Of a stretch of 64,000 bases of DNA, positions 41,886 through 52,888 are shown piece after piece. The DNA comes from Chalara sp. BL73 (taxonomy: Eukaryota > Ascomycota > Leotiomycetes > Helotiales). Under the pieces are notes generated by a model. It had not been told where the DNA came from. It made no database searches and worked only from the letters and a program-made list of their open reading frames with translations. The stretch covers positions 1,240,001-1,304,000 of the forward strand of contig CAKJVC010000012.1 of NCBI GenBank assembly GCA_918026815.1, written 5' to 3'. Position numbers and translations under genes: made by a program. Positions within the stretch are counted from its first letter, which is position 1, and each line of letters begins with the position of its first letter.

Positions 41886-42407
41886 ATGTCTCCGTGCTGG
41901 GCGGATTTGGAGAGTTGCAGATATGTGTGGAGAGAGTAGTGGATATGTGTGCAGTCACTGTAGCTGCAATGCATTACCTCCATGTGGCTACGTTGAGTGA
42001 CAATAACTCTTCAAACTTCCTTTAGTTTTGAATGGTGGCTTGTAAGTTCAGGTAGTGAATGACCTCGTCACTTGCTCGTCTGGGGATGACACAATATGGA
42101 CACTTTGCTCATATTCCACTCAGCCCTATCAGGAAATGCCGTGTTCTGGGGGTGTAAATGTGCATGGGGGCGCTCGTGTAGGCATATTCCAGCGGAACAC
42201 AAGCCGTGGATTGTCTGCAAATCTAGTTGCAACGTATATCGCTTCCACGCGGCGCCTAGAGGAGGATCTTGGTGTTATCCCGCATGAACCATTGCCCAGT
42301 TTTCAAAACATAGCATATTACTTGAGGTTCATTTTTGCTTGTTTAGATACAAATCCACTTTGCACCATCCTGTGGTATGTGTTATTCGTCTCATTACAGC
42401 CTTTAGT
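41886..42407. other. intergenic, nothing recognised
   Basis: About 0.5 kb between the tautomerase gene and the GH3 fragment. It holds the tautomerase 3' region. An open frame at 42055-42411 has no recognisable domain. Confidence 0.4.
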
Positions 42408-42870
42408 TTAGCCAATAGTCAACTCCCCGGTCAAAGAAAGATTTCTGCTACTAGCACCAACACAGACAGGATAACTCCCCTGCTGCAAGACCCAAGCTTG
42501 CTCAGCCACATTCCATTCCGATAAATCTCTTCGCGAAAGAGTGAACCTGACAGTCTCGCTCATACCAGGCCTAATCTCGACCTTATTAAATCCACGAAGC
42601 AGCCGGACAGGACCACCTGGAATGTGAATGTAGAGTTGTGCTACTTCCTTTGCTGTGGTGTCGCTGGTGTTGGTGACTACTGCGCTAATGCTTGCGATGA
42701 CATCCAGAGGCTCTCCCATCCACCTTCGATAATGGGGGATATAGGAGCATTGCGGGATGTGCTAGCATTTTGAACAAGCGACACGCCGAGGTTGGAATAT
42801 TCGAATGTGGTGTAACCGTGTCGTTGATTTCTGCCCTACGCAGGCGGTCGGTTTGAAGTGAAGCATCCCT
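42408..42870 (-). pseudogene. GH3 beta-glucosidase, C-terminal fragment (fibronectin III-like domain)
   Basis: On the minus strand, a frame from 42719 to 42408 encodes the C-terminal fibronectin III-like domain of GH3 glucosidases (VVTNTSDTTAKEVAQLYIH, then VRLLRGFNKVEIRPGMSETV). Just upstream, in another frame, lies GYTTFEYSNLGVS, the usual block before that domain, and a further frame change leads to RLRRAEIN-like remains. The large catalytic part is absent. The fragment ends near a G-run (about 42870) next to a transposon-end-like sequence. Intact GH3 enzymes are 700-900 residues, so this is a relic. Confidence 0.8.
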
Positions 42871-42925
42871 CCGGGGGGGGGGGTCCAAGGCGAAGCTCGC
42901 TTGAGCTCACCGCCAGGAGGCGGGG
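42868..42925. mobile_element. possible terminus of a second pogo-like element
   Basis: A run of eleven G is followed by GTCCAAGGCGAAGCTCGCTT and GAGCTCACCGCC. The intact element at 38-40 kb has CGCTTAGCTCACCGCC just inside its right end (minus strand); here the matching string is CGCTTGAGCTCACCGCC, next to a homopolymer C/G run as in that element. This could be the end of a related element that truncated the GH3 gene. The match is short. Confidence 0.35.
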
Positions 42926-43361
42926 AGCTTTACGCTAGTAGTTATCACGTGTAGGAAGCTTTATATTACGGAATAGTTTCCCTTTGTACTTAGAACTCAA
43001 TTCAACCTTTTTACCTGTATTGACCTACAGCTCTACGAGCTACAATACACTCTCTGCTATGCTCTATTGCATTCACGTACACAACGCAACATAAAACCAG
43101 CGATGATCTGAAGATCTGGCCAACCTTTTATCGAAGGCTAACTGGTTAAAGGCTATCACCTCCGGCATAAATAGTTTCCGAAATGCTCCGCAGAGCCTGG
43201 TGTCTGCACGTTTCGATTTAAGTTAAATAGGACCACAGAACCAAGTCGATTGTTACCCTAACGCACCTTGGTCCAGGCATAACACCATCTTTCAGTCGCA
43301 TACTTTTCAGTCTTGAGGCCTGCAGGCTGTACAAGTCCCCGCGAGCTACAACAACTCGACG
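42926..43361. other. upstream region of the SDR gene
   Basis: About 0.44 kb without a gene; presumably the SDR promoter. Nothing specific recognised. Confidence 0.4.
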
Positions 43362-44270
43362 ATGCCGGCCGGAAAAGAGCTTTCTGGCGGCTATTTCACA
43401 GCCACACATCACTCCACGACCTACGACTACATTTCCCCATTAAAGCTGGACCTAGCCGGCAAACACGTTCTGATCACAGGCGCAGCTTGGGAGAATGGAA
43501 TCGGATACGCAACAGCCACAACTTTTGCACGTGCAGGAGCATCTGCGATAGCAATCGCTGATCTACACGGCGTGTCAGGCGATCTTGCCGAGAAGTTGAA
43601 GTTGGCCGCAGCCCAAGCTGGTCGCCCAGAGCCCGTGGTGCTAAGCTACGCGGTTGATATCGCAAGGCAAGACAGCGTTCAAGCGATGCATGACACCGTG
43701 TCACAGGGCTTTGGTGGGCGTCTGGACATTGTTGTGAACAATGCGGCCCACATGGAATCCTATAAGCTATTCCTCGATTCAGACCCGGATGTGTACTGGC
43801 GAACATGGGAAGTCAACGTTCACGGACTCTTCAATATGGCACGCAAGTTCCTCCCCATGCAACTCTCAACCCGTGCTTGTCACGACGGTTTATGCACAAT
43901 GATCAATGTATCCTCTTCAGGTGCATTGAGCGCTCGTCCCGGGAGCGGAAGTTACCGAAGTTCAAAGCTTGCGATATTGAGGTGGGCCGAGTCCCTGCAG
44001 CTAGAATATAGTGATAAAGGACTTCTGACGTTTTGTGTAAATCCGGGTGCAATCAAAACGAGGATTACTGAGGATATGCCGGAGCTGGTGCGGAATGCAT
44101 TGCCTGATCGTCCAGATATAGCTGGTGATACGATTGCATGGTTGGTTGCTGAGCGCAGGGAGTGGCTGGGTGGGAGGTACGTGAGCTGTCCATGGGATAT
44201 GGAGGAGCTCATGAGGAAGAAGGACGAGATCATCGAGAAGGATAAGCTTAAGATGAGGATGGTGTTTTGA
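43362..44270 (+). CDS. short-chain dehydrogenase/reductase (SDR)
   Basis: A single exon of 302 residues from ATG 43362. The Rossmann entry is KHVLITGAAWENGIGYATA, a version of the SDR glycine motif with two extra residues before GIG. The structural motif NNAA follows. The catalytic serine is in INVSSSGALSA and the Tyr/Lys pair in GSYRSSKLA. After the active site comes VNPGAIKTRI, as in classical SDRs. An acidic residue at the end of the second strand (AIADLHG) suggests NAD(H) rather than NADP(H), by family rule. Substrate is unknown. The C-terminal tail is rich in Lys/Glu/Met. A strong inverted repeat lies 98 bases after the stop. Confidence 0.88.
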   Translation: MPAGKELSGGYFTATHHSTTYDYISPLKLDLAGKHVLITGAAWENGIGYATATTFARAGASAIAIADLHGVSGDLAEKLKLAAAQAGRPEPVVLSYAVDIARQDSVQAMHDTVSQGFGGRLDIVVNNAAHMESYKLFLDSDPDVYWRTWEVNVHGLFNMARKFLPMQLSTRACHDGLCTMINVSSSGALSARPGSGSYRSSKLAILRWAESLQLEYSDKGLLTFCVNPGAIKTRITEDMPELVRNALPDRPDIAGDTIAWLVAERREWLGGRYVSCPWDMEELMRKKDEIIEKDKLKMRMVF

Positions 44271-44367
44271 GCTTACTGCCCACTGCTTTCTAGCCTTCCG
44301 GTGCCAGGTGCCGGGAATGGGGTTGCTGGATGGTCAGCTGGTTGACTGAGCAAATTATGGGATAGAC

Positions 44368-44417
44368 GGTTATGGTAATGGTTGAAGCAAAATGTTGCTT
44401 CGACCATTACCATAACC
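44368..44417. repeat. near-perfect inverted repeat (23-bp arms, 4-base loop)
   Basis: Left arm GGTTATGGTAATGG followed by TTGAAGCAA (44368-44390), loop AATG, and right arm TTGCTTCGA followed by CCATTACCATAACC (44395-44417). The arms pair over 23 bases with one mismatch. RNA from either strand would fold into a strong hairpin. It lies between the SDR 3' end and the 3' end of the convergent NmrA-like gene. Confidence 0.92.
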
Positions 44418-44673
44418 AAAGGCTCTCAGCCATGCCCTTTAAGTTATTAAACGACCAGTTTCTTGCGGGCTTCAAATGTTTAATTATTCATTTAGTTTTT
44501 GTGATACTCATGGCATGACATGAAATTCCTATGGACAATTTACATTTGGCTCGCGCTGTGCACTTGCGGCTGACGCGACTGTTGCATCATCACTAAACCG
44601 GCAAGAACATGAACTTCAAATCCATCGTGGGACAGCCCTCGCCGAGCTTTCCAGTCTACTCCATTCCAGCCAG

Positions 44674-45755
44674 TTACAATTTTCCCGTTCTGTTGTCAGC
44701 AGACATCTTCAGAAGAGTAACCATGCTGTTGGTCTGAATGGCTTCAAACAGTCCCCCTTGGCCAGCAGCCTTGAGCTTCTCGTCCTCCCTCCTGAAGAAT
44801 TCCTCAGCTGTCTTGATCCTGTTTGGATGAATCCTGTCCATCAGCGCGTAGTCCCGCCTGATGACCCCCTTGTTGTCCCCAGAATTGGCCCACATCGTCC
44901 AAAACGCGGAAAAGTTGTCTCTCAAGCTCATTGTTGCTGGGTCGTTCGGGTCGGCGTTATATCTGGCCGGTTCGCCGTCGGGAAATGGCATGTGGTTACG
45001 GTAAATATCTTTTGGGACATCAATGTAGCGAGCCGGCTTCCCTGTTGCCTTTTCGAACGCAGTGGCCATATCTGCATAACGGATATGATCAATGGCCACT
45101 TCCAGGTCCATCCCATCGGATTCTTCGGGGTGATCAAACAACCAGCGAGCGTAGTACTCGCAATCTTCGAGGGAGACGTGTACAATCGCCCCTTCGCCAA
45201 GGGGAGCCCTCCAAATGACAACCCCGTCCTCGAACTGCGGGGTCATGAGGGTCTTATCGGTGATAGTCATCTCCATGTACGGACCCGTCGTGAAGATAGC
45301 GACACCCATGTTGTTGCCCTTCCTCTGCCCTAGCATCCACTCCGCAAGACGCCCCTTGCCATCGTAGTGTCCGACGCGATATTCTGGGTTGTAGCCGCTC
45401 TTCTTGTAGACGTAGTCCAGGTTTCCGAACACGAAAAACTTGATACCCAGCTCGACCGCCAGCTCATAAGTGCGGATGGTCCAGTATGTCTCGGTTTTTT
45501 CGCCGCAGTTGAACCCATCGATGTTGATGAAGGCTCCCAGCACCCTGCAAGCCCCTTGCGGAGATCGCCTTCATTGGCAAAGGTCCCCTCGACGAACTCG
45601 ACGTCTCCCAGTTTAGCAAGCTCCTGTGCTCGAGGTGATGTAGAATCGCGCGTCAGGATGCGCAGGCTGTAGCCGCCGTCCTTTGCGAGCCCGCGGCATA
45701 CGGGCATGCCTTGGACGCCGGTGGCATCAATCACGAAAATGCGGCGTTCGGCCAT
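44674..45755 (-). pseudogene. NmrA-like NAD(P)-binding protein 1, one-base frameshift
   Basis: On the minus strand, ATG 45755 opens MAERRIFVIDATGVQGMPVC, a dinucleotide-binding motif, followed by LRILTRDSTSPRAQELAKLG. At 45543-45545 (GGG in GCAGGGTGC) the frame shifts by one base; the other frame runs on as LGAFINIDGFNCGEKTE, TTGPYMEMTITDKTL and on to the stop at 44674. The total (1082 nt) is one base short of 361 codons. The product would be about 360 residues, close to its neighbour at 46947 along the whole length. Family knowledge: NmrA proteins are redox-sensing SDR relatives that bind NAD(P) without clear catalysis, and some regulate transcription factors. The single break may be a real mutation or an undercalled base. 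Confidence 0.8.
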
Positions 45756-46946
45756 CTTTGATTTCGAAGTTGACTTTGGGAAGGAGGTTGCTGGTGTTTT
45801 GATGGCTATGGAGAAAATGGGCTTTTGGATGCAATTGACGCGAGTAGTGGTGGCTGCTTGAGTCTTGGGATGGCACTTCAATTACTCCTATTATCTAGTT
45901 GTTCTTGCGCACCTCCTTATGGGAACACAAGACTTATATCTCAAACCTTTTAATTAATTGTCAAAGAGCAGCCGTACATCCAACAATAAATGGCTGCAAT
46001 CAGGTCATCGAGGATTTTGTAACATCGTCGTGGTTCATAATCTTGTGATTAGTGAGCTGGGAGCCGCTTTGAGCGCATGCTCCTTGCAAACCATATATCC
46101 TTTCAATCGGCAAAATGTCCTATCCGTAGCGGATACAGCCTTCTAATCAACTTGACGCCATGTCGAACTGCAAGCTTAAAGAATAGTATCTTAGCTGGAC
46201 CATGCACAAAGAACCGAGCCAAGCCGGGTTGAAACTGATGCATGTAACTAACTAGGTGGCAGCTAGTGGTCACCGCGCGCATTGCCAGAAACCATTCCAA
46301 GCGCATGTATTGGTTCTAGGGTACATGTAATCCGGCCGACTCGGCAGCTTGCAAAGCCTGTAGGTAGCATCGGTGTTTGGCCCAATATTCGCACCAGCAT
46401 GATCAGTAATCCAAACTGGGCATCATCTCCCACAGCTATGACCAAAAGTTGGGAGGTTTGTCACCAGAAATGGGTGTAAAACACCGCTTACCAAGATACC
46501 ACGTAGCAAGCGACCTTTGGTTGGGGCCGCTCGAAATATTCCCTCTGCGTAACTTGGAACACGAGGGAATGTAGAACACCGCCAAATTTTGCGGTAACCG
46601 AGAGCACGCTAAGAATTCTGTTCCAACTCCAACTTACACAAGTTAGACCGGGACACCCCGAAGGACCCCGAAGGGGTGGCAAGTGCGGGCCGTGTCTTAG
46701 TGACTACGACACGATTAATCAACATCCCGTCTTCTCCACAGTTCTGCACGTCAGTCGGCGTCGCTAATCGATGATCTTGACTCCGGATGCCCCGTGATTA
46801 CACATAAAGAGATCCAATGTCGGGAGCAGATTACCAACAGGATTCAAGCCGTCTCATCATCGCGGCCAAACAGTCATATAGTGCTTGCAAGCGTTACATT
46901 CCTCAAAATTTCAAATTTCCACAGTCCTCCAGCCAACCTTGACATA
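45756..46946. promoter_or_regulatory. divergent region between two NmrA-like paralogues
   Basis: About 1.2 kb between head-to-head paralogues; presumably both promoters. It includes a perfect tandem 10-mer, ACCCCGAAGG twice at 46655-46674, followed by GGTGG. No gene was recognised. Shared regulation is an inference. Confidence 0.4.
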
Positions 46947-48109
46947 ATGGCACCATTGAAAGAAATCCTCGTCATCGGCGGCACGGGTGCTCAAGGTATT
47001 CCCGTGGTGAAAGGTAAGTGACCCAGCCCAAATAGACCAGTTCCATTCATTGACATGAATGTAGCCCTTGCTGAGAGTGGGCGATATACTGTCCGAGTTT
47101 TGACTCGAAACATCGAGTCGTCCCGCGCAAAGGACCTCGTCGCTCTCGGAAATGTGACCCTTATCCAGGGCCGGCAGGATAGCCAAAAAGACCTCCACAG
47201 AGCCTTCCGTGGCGTGTATGGCGCTTGGGTCAATACCGACGGCTTCACCCTAGGGGAAAAGGACGAGCTTTTTTACGGTTTCAGGGCGTACGAGATCGCC
47301 AGAGCTGAGGGTGTACAGCACTATGTTTGGGCGAACATTGAGTATGGCCTAAAGATTGCCAACTGGAACGAGGATTATCACTGCGGTCACATGGATAGTA
47401 AGGGAAGAACGGGGCAGCTTATCCTTGGCCAGGGACAAGAGGGGATGACGACATCACTATTCAGCACTGGGCCGTACATGGACATGCTCTCTGGTGGCTT
47501 GTTCCTACCTAGCGAAGAGGCGGATGGGTCTTTTGTATGGTCCAACCCCGCAAGTAAACGCGTCGAGCCCCCATAATGTCTTCGGTGTGGATTGAGGCTA
47601 ATTTGATCCCAGAGGCCGGCAAATTCCCTTTGATTGCCCTTGAAGACGTTGGGGTCTACAACCTCTGGCTTTTTGACAACCCGTCTGAGGCCGCTGGTCT
47701 TAACCTGTCAGTTACAACGGATGAGGTCAGCTTTGCAGAGATCGCGGAGACCTTCACCAAGGTCACGGGCAAGCCAAGTGCGCACAAGTTTGTGCCCCTC
47801 GAGCACTATAAGAAAATGTCCGAGCCGTATCCCGGTGCCTATGTCAACTGGAGCCTTGGTCCAGATGTATATCGGGATGAGTCTGTTATGCTCTGGGCGG
47901 ATAACTTCGAGGCGTGGTGGCGCTATTGGGGCGAGGGCGTTACGCCTCCACGAGACCTTAGTATCCTGGATCGCATCCATCCTGGTCGCATCAAGAGTCT
48001 GGAAGAGTGGATGAGAAAGGCTAAATACGATGGGAGGCCCAGAACTGTGCTAAAGATGGTTGAAGACTGGGATTCGAAGCAGAGTGGTCAGCACGGGCCG
48101 GAGAAGTAA
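46947..48109 (+). CDS. NmrA-like NAD(P)-binding protein 2
   Basis: Three exons: 46947-47013, 47065-47553 and 47613-48109, giving 350 residues. The nucleotide-binding motif is EILVIGGTGAQGIPVVK, with the first intron right after it. Further family blocks are RVLTRNIESSRAKDL, GAWVNTDGFTLGEKDE, TGPYMDML and, near the end, LDRIHPGRIKSLEEWM. The second intron (47554-47612, 59 nt) removes an apparent stop and keeps the frame across NPAKAGKFPLIALED. It is a close paralogue of the gene at 44674-45755, in head-to-head orientation. NmrA-like proteins bind NAD(P) through this fold; no catalytic Tyr-Lys pair is evident, so a sensor or regulator role is possible. Confidence 0.87.
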
Positions 48110-49489
48110 CGGCTCAATGAGAAGAGCTTATGATTTGGTTCCACAAAGAGTTGTGGAAGTGAATAATCATAGGTAGTCTATCAATTTTGTGAAGTTTCAG
48201 GCCAGACATGTCCCTCTTGCGTGTTGTAGTGCTAGCCGAGCCTGGGCGGCAGAATCAAAGTTTGGCCCGGCCATGGGTCCATACGACCGGGGGGGGGGAG
48301 GGGAGGTCTGTGTCACTACTCGTTACCTACTCTATAACATAAACTTTTATCGGATAGGGATACGACTTTTGATTCAGAGCAACGATGTGACGGAGCAAAA
48401 TGTGCAACTAGTGGAACAAATCACTGCCTTGCATTATCCTCAAACCCTGGCTCTTTTCTTCGCTGAGAGAAGGGGAACATGTAGAAAGTTTGAAACACGT
48501 TATTCCCCGGCCAAGGAGTCGATGTACGGCTGCATCGAGTCGTGGCTGGACTATATACTACACCATATTTGGCAGGTATTTCCCCTAGCACAAGCAGGCA
48601 ACCGAACAACAAGAATCGAATACCCCAAAAAAGCCAACCTGTTCGTCGCTTCTCGAAACATGCCGTTCCAGTTCTGCCGTAATGAGCAGCTTATCCCATC
48701 ATCATCACCTCGCTGTTCTCCGCCAACCTCTGACTCAAATCGTTTAGACTGAACTCCTCTTTTCATTTTCCTTGCCCCTATTTCCATATACGTGGGGAGT
48801 ATTCTAGTGGGCGTTGACTCGTCAAAGTTGAGGTTGAATTGCAGGCTGTTTGGTAAACTACTAATAGAGCTCGAGATAATACTTTTCCAAAACAAATGAA
48901 CATCCAGACTTCCCTAACTGTTGCCCCCAGAGTTTGCCTGAAACTTTATTGTGAGCCATAATTACCTCTCTCCATGGATTTGCATGATGTGGGCATTTCG
49001 CACATCGTATCTGATTAAATCACCAGCTCTATCTGAACCATTGACATTGCCGAGATGGTGATCTCTTGGCAGGTTGCTGATTTGTGGTTGTTAGTGGATT
49101 TTGAAGACACAAGTTGATTGATGTTGAAGAGGAAGAAATCAATTGACATTACAGAGAGGTCACAGCGGTCGAGCAAAGTGTTCTCAATTCAATTGATAGC
49201 GCTAGGATGCAATGAGGTGTTACCCTATGTAAGTGGCGAGCTTGCAGGAAATTACAATATGGAGTTCGCGGAGATCATGACTTGGTCACCGGCGCCATAT
49301 AGTCAATCAAGAGGATTCGAACTCGTCCAACGACATTCGATTGAAACAGTTATGCGCTGCCCAAAAATAAAGCACACAAGACATTACCGTGACTCCTTGT
49401 GTAAGTCTTAACTATAGGCACTTAACGATGCGGCTATAAAGAACGTAAACGATAAGTATGGTGTTGGTTGGGCTTGCTCCTTTGTTGCT
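48110..49489. other. intergenic, nothing recognised
   Basis: About 1.4 kb. A run of ten G (about 48290) lies in it. The frame at 48189-48752 has no domain and no sign of conservation. It holds the 3' sides of both neighbours. Confidence 0.4.
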
Positions 49490-52295
49490 CTATGTTGACA
49501 ATTTGAAGATTTCGGGTGCGATGATATCGGCAAGCGCCCATCTGTGAGGTAGACACGCCTGAAAAAAGACCATCAATAAGTCTGTGTTGGTATCGCACAA
49601 CCTTATACCCTGAAGTCGTGGTTGAGAGCACGAGCTCTGCTCACCCATCTCGATCCAGGCTTTCCTTTCCTTCGCTGCCTGGTCCCCAGACATACTCCAG
49701 GCTGTCAACTCGGCTACAGGACCAGCCCCCACATCAACGGTGTCGAAGGCACCGTCTTGGTATTTGCAGAAGATCCAGACAATCAGAGCGCTGACAGATA
49801 AGGCCACATGACATATGGGATCCAAGGTTCGGACATCTACTGAGGCTTCAGGACTTTTTCTGAGGTTCTGATGTGCCACAAGGACATCGACGGCTTGACA
49901 CAACGCAGATCTAGCTGCAGGTATCAAGGCCCAACCTATCATAGATGTCTGTCGTTTCTCTCTGGCAAGGCGATGAGTTTCAGACGACTCTTCAATAGTG
50001 CTCGATCGTCTATCTTTAACAATCTGCGTGAGTTTGGGAACATCGACGGAGAGATGCATACTGAGGAGGTGGTAGAACATGAAGGTATCAAAAAGTATGC
50101 ATCTTAGACGAGTCGTGGCAGTCGTATGGCAGTCCAGTAGGGCGTGGTCTTCGAAGCCATAGTAGTGTCTTAATAGATGTTGCTCCGTCTGGTCGGAATT
50201 GACCGTGGATTGAACCATGATTTGGTCTAGTCTCATATGGAGACCATCCAGGCGTCTTCGTAGAATATCTGTACGAACGACAATATTGATGTCGCTGGCT
50301 ATCTGAGTAGCGGAACTCCGGAAATGCTTGTTGATGTCTGGTTGCATTGCACACAAGCATAGATTAATATCCTCAACAAGTAGTGATTGCGTGGAGCCAG
50401 TGTCCGCGACATTACTCGTCAACGAGCTGAACATTGAATTTGAGTTCCGGTGAGCAGGTTCGACAAGCTGGCGCTCCTCCCAGACGTGAAGATCCACCGA
50501 GTCCCACATTGACAATGTACATGGGAACGGGAAGTGTAGCTCTTCGGGGTAGCTTGTCATTGGTTTACTTCGTAGAAAACACATGTATGCATCTAGCTTA
50601 AACATATTATATGCAATCCTCCCCTAATGTCAGACAGGATGTAGTTGGGGTTTGAGATGCTTACCTCTGTCGTTGTCCAAGTTTCGACCAGCACAACGGT
50701 GGGAAAATGCCCTTTTTCTCATCGTGCCATGCTGTCTCAGGCTTGAAGAATCCAGTTTCACGGAGCACGGCCATCAGAATGTTCCAAAGTATTATCGCAC
50801 GGGACAGTTCGCACTCATGCTATTTGCGCGTAAGAATTTGTTTGAACGATTATTGTTGTAGGGGCTTACCCCGTAGTATAAAGCAAAGACCATGTTCAGG
50901 AGTGCTGCATTGCACAATTCGGCAGATAATGACTGCTGAAATCTATCGTGTGACGTTATTTGGCACTGATCACGTCTCTGTTAGTTACTCGAAATATATC
51001 ATTGCTGGGACTATCGGGATACTACCAATTGGGACGTGATATGATCGATCAAGACTGCGTGTGTCTCGGTGGCATATTTCATGGCTTTGCTAGTACCCGA
51101 AAGCCACGCGCCAATCATTGCTATAGATAGTTCGCATAATCCTGCCTCACCTGCTTCCTCTTCACGAGAGGCGCGATGTATGATGGGCCATCGGTGATGG
51201 AAATGGTCAAAATAAAGCTCCGTATAGAGCTCCAGGTATTGCGGCAATTCGGCGCCAGGAATCGCCACCTGTGACGCAGCAATAGTTGTCACTTGAGGGT
51301 CAGGCCGAAGTCGCATAGCCGTCCAGTCAATTATGCCACGAGTCGTGACTGCTAAGAGCATCCTTCTGCAAAAGTAGAGTCACGAGTCAGTGGGTCTTCT
51401 TCTGGCTTCCAAGGACTCTGCATCTACTGGCTCTCGAAATCTCGCGCCGTTCGAGACTCAAGAAACTTTGTAGAAGGGAACCGATAGTTTTGGAATAGTG
51501 GGACTTACTCAGTTCCTGGCACAAGTGGGCGTGTTATCGTGGCAGAGTCTAAAATCTTTCCAGTTGAGTACGGATGGACCGGAAGGCCACTGATGCCAGT
51601 ATCCAAGGTTTGTGGTGACGGAACATCCATCGTCTCATCCCAGCTAGGCGTTTCGTCTCCCAAGGAGATGTCATTTTTTTCATACTGGCAGTTGATCCCC
51701 TTCTTGATACACCTTGAGCAGATCTCATTGCCATTGCATTTCACTTTTCCTGTACGGCAGGTGAGGCAGGCTCTCTTACTTCGCCCTGACGGGCTTGGTT
51801 CCTTCGCGGTAGCATGCGTGATCGTATGGCGTTGAAGGCTGTCGCTGTTTGAGATGTCAATATCTTGTGCCAAAGAGAATGACTGATCCACAAGCGAGAT
51901 CGCAGCACTCCGAAACATCATATATTTGGCAACATTTCGATGTATCAGTTTCTGAACGGACATGATGCCTACGAGCCAGGAACTGCTGGATCTCCCATCG
52001 AATCTTGCTCAACATCCTTCCCTTAACTCCATTAGAAGCGCATTACTGGATTAACTCTTCAGATTCCAACCAAATTTCCCTTGAGCCTCTAAGATTCGGT
52101 ATATGGCATATTGTGAGATCGCGAGAGTGCTTAAGTGAAATGGGAGTCAAACCTGCGATTGAAACGTCGTTTGCACAGCGGACAACGAAACGAGTTTGTA
52201 GTGGAATGCCCTTTCTCGTGACGCACCAAATGCTCCTTGCGAGCGAAAGACTTTCCGCAGTCCGGAACTCTGCAAGCAAAAGATTGAGGGTTCAT
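49490..52295 (-). CDS. transcription factor with two C2H2 fingers, a Zn2Cys6 cluster and a fungal regulatory domain
   Basis: Six exons on the minus strand: 52295-52153, 51844-51509, 51365-51026, 50935-50870, 50819-50665 and 50618-49490, giving 722 residues. Finger 1 uses C8, C13, H26, H30; finger 2 uses C38, C41, H54, H58 and is split by the first intron. A Zn2Cys6 cluster follows (C74, C77, C84, C90, C93, C100; RACLTCRTGKVKC). The middle (YLELYTELYFDHFHHRWPII, HECELSRAIILWNILMAV, KLDAYMCFLRSKPMTSYPEE) matches the fungal-specific regulatory domain. The combination of C2H2 and Zn2Cys6 occurs in a known but small group of fungal regulators. ATG 52295 is the only good start before finger 1. The gene is divergent from an NmrA-like gene, 593 bases away. 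Confidence 0.87.
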
Positions 52296-52888
52296 CTCGG
52301 GCAACAGGTGTAATGTTTCGCCACATGGGATCGTAGATGACACAATCGTAGCCGTAGTTCAAAAGAAGAAGCACCAAAAATGAAAGTTACATCTACTCCG
52401 TGATTTCAACCGGTTTCGGTAGTTTAAGGGGTTCCGTTAGTGGAGGGGTGGTGTTCAAGAAGTAAATGTGGGACCACAGGTCTCTGTGGGATGGAACGTG
52501 GATCACGGGCCGCCGTGGGAGGATAAAAATGCCGACATTGACGAAACGTCATTTAGTCGCATGAATCGCTGATCCTCGCGAGACAGCCACATTTTCTCAC
52601 GATTAATAATCGAGAGGTGGATTGTTCGAAAACCCTTACATGGACTAGTCTAGCGTTCGTGACGTAAACAATGCCGTGAATAGTATCGTATGTCTCCCAG
52701 CTATATATAGCAAGTGCCTTCCTTGCTCACAATCGTCTTACAACATATTATTCTGAGGCTCTGACGACTTGAAGATCCCTCGGCAGCAGATCACTCCTCA
52801 ATACTTTATACTGTCCATCCAGGCTTCTTCATAGAATATCTCACCATTCGGCGGAGCAAAATTCGACGATTCAACCAAGATATCAACA
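52296..52888. promoter_or_regulatory. divergent promoter between the transcription factor and NmrA-like gene 3
   Basis: About 0.59 kb that must contain both start regions. TATATATAG near 52702 could be a TATA element of the plus-strand gene. The short distance suggests shared control, possibly by the factor itself (inference). Confidence 0.45.

Noticed and set aside
47554..47612. An apparent stop and frame change in NmrA-like gene 2
   Set aside because: Explained by a 59-nt intron with GTAAAC donor and CCCAG acceptor that keeps the family alignment; not a frameshift.
48189..48752. A 187-codon frame between NmrA-like gene 2 and the transcription factor
   Set aside because: No recognisable motif, low-complexity patches and competing frames; not supported as a gene.
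49510..49580. A possible last intron in the transcription factor gene (TTTTTTCAG acceptor)
   Set aside because: The unspliced frame stays open and ends sensibly at 49490; the spliced alternative gives a less family-like tail, so it was left out.
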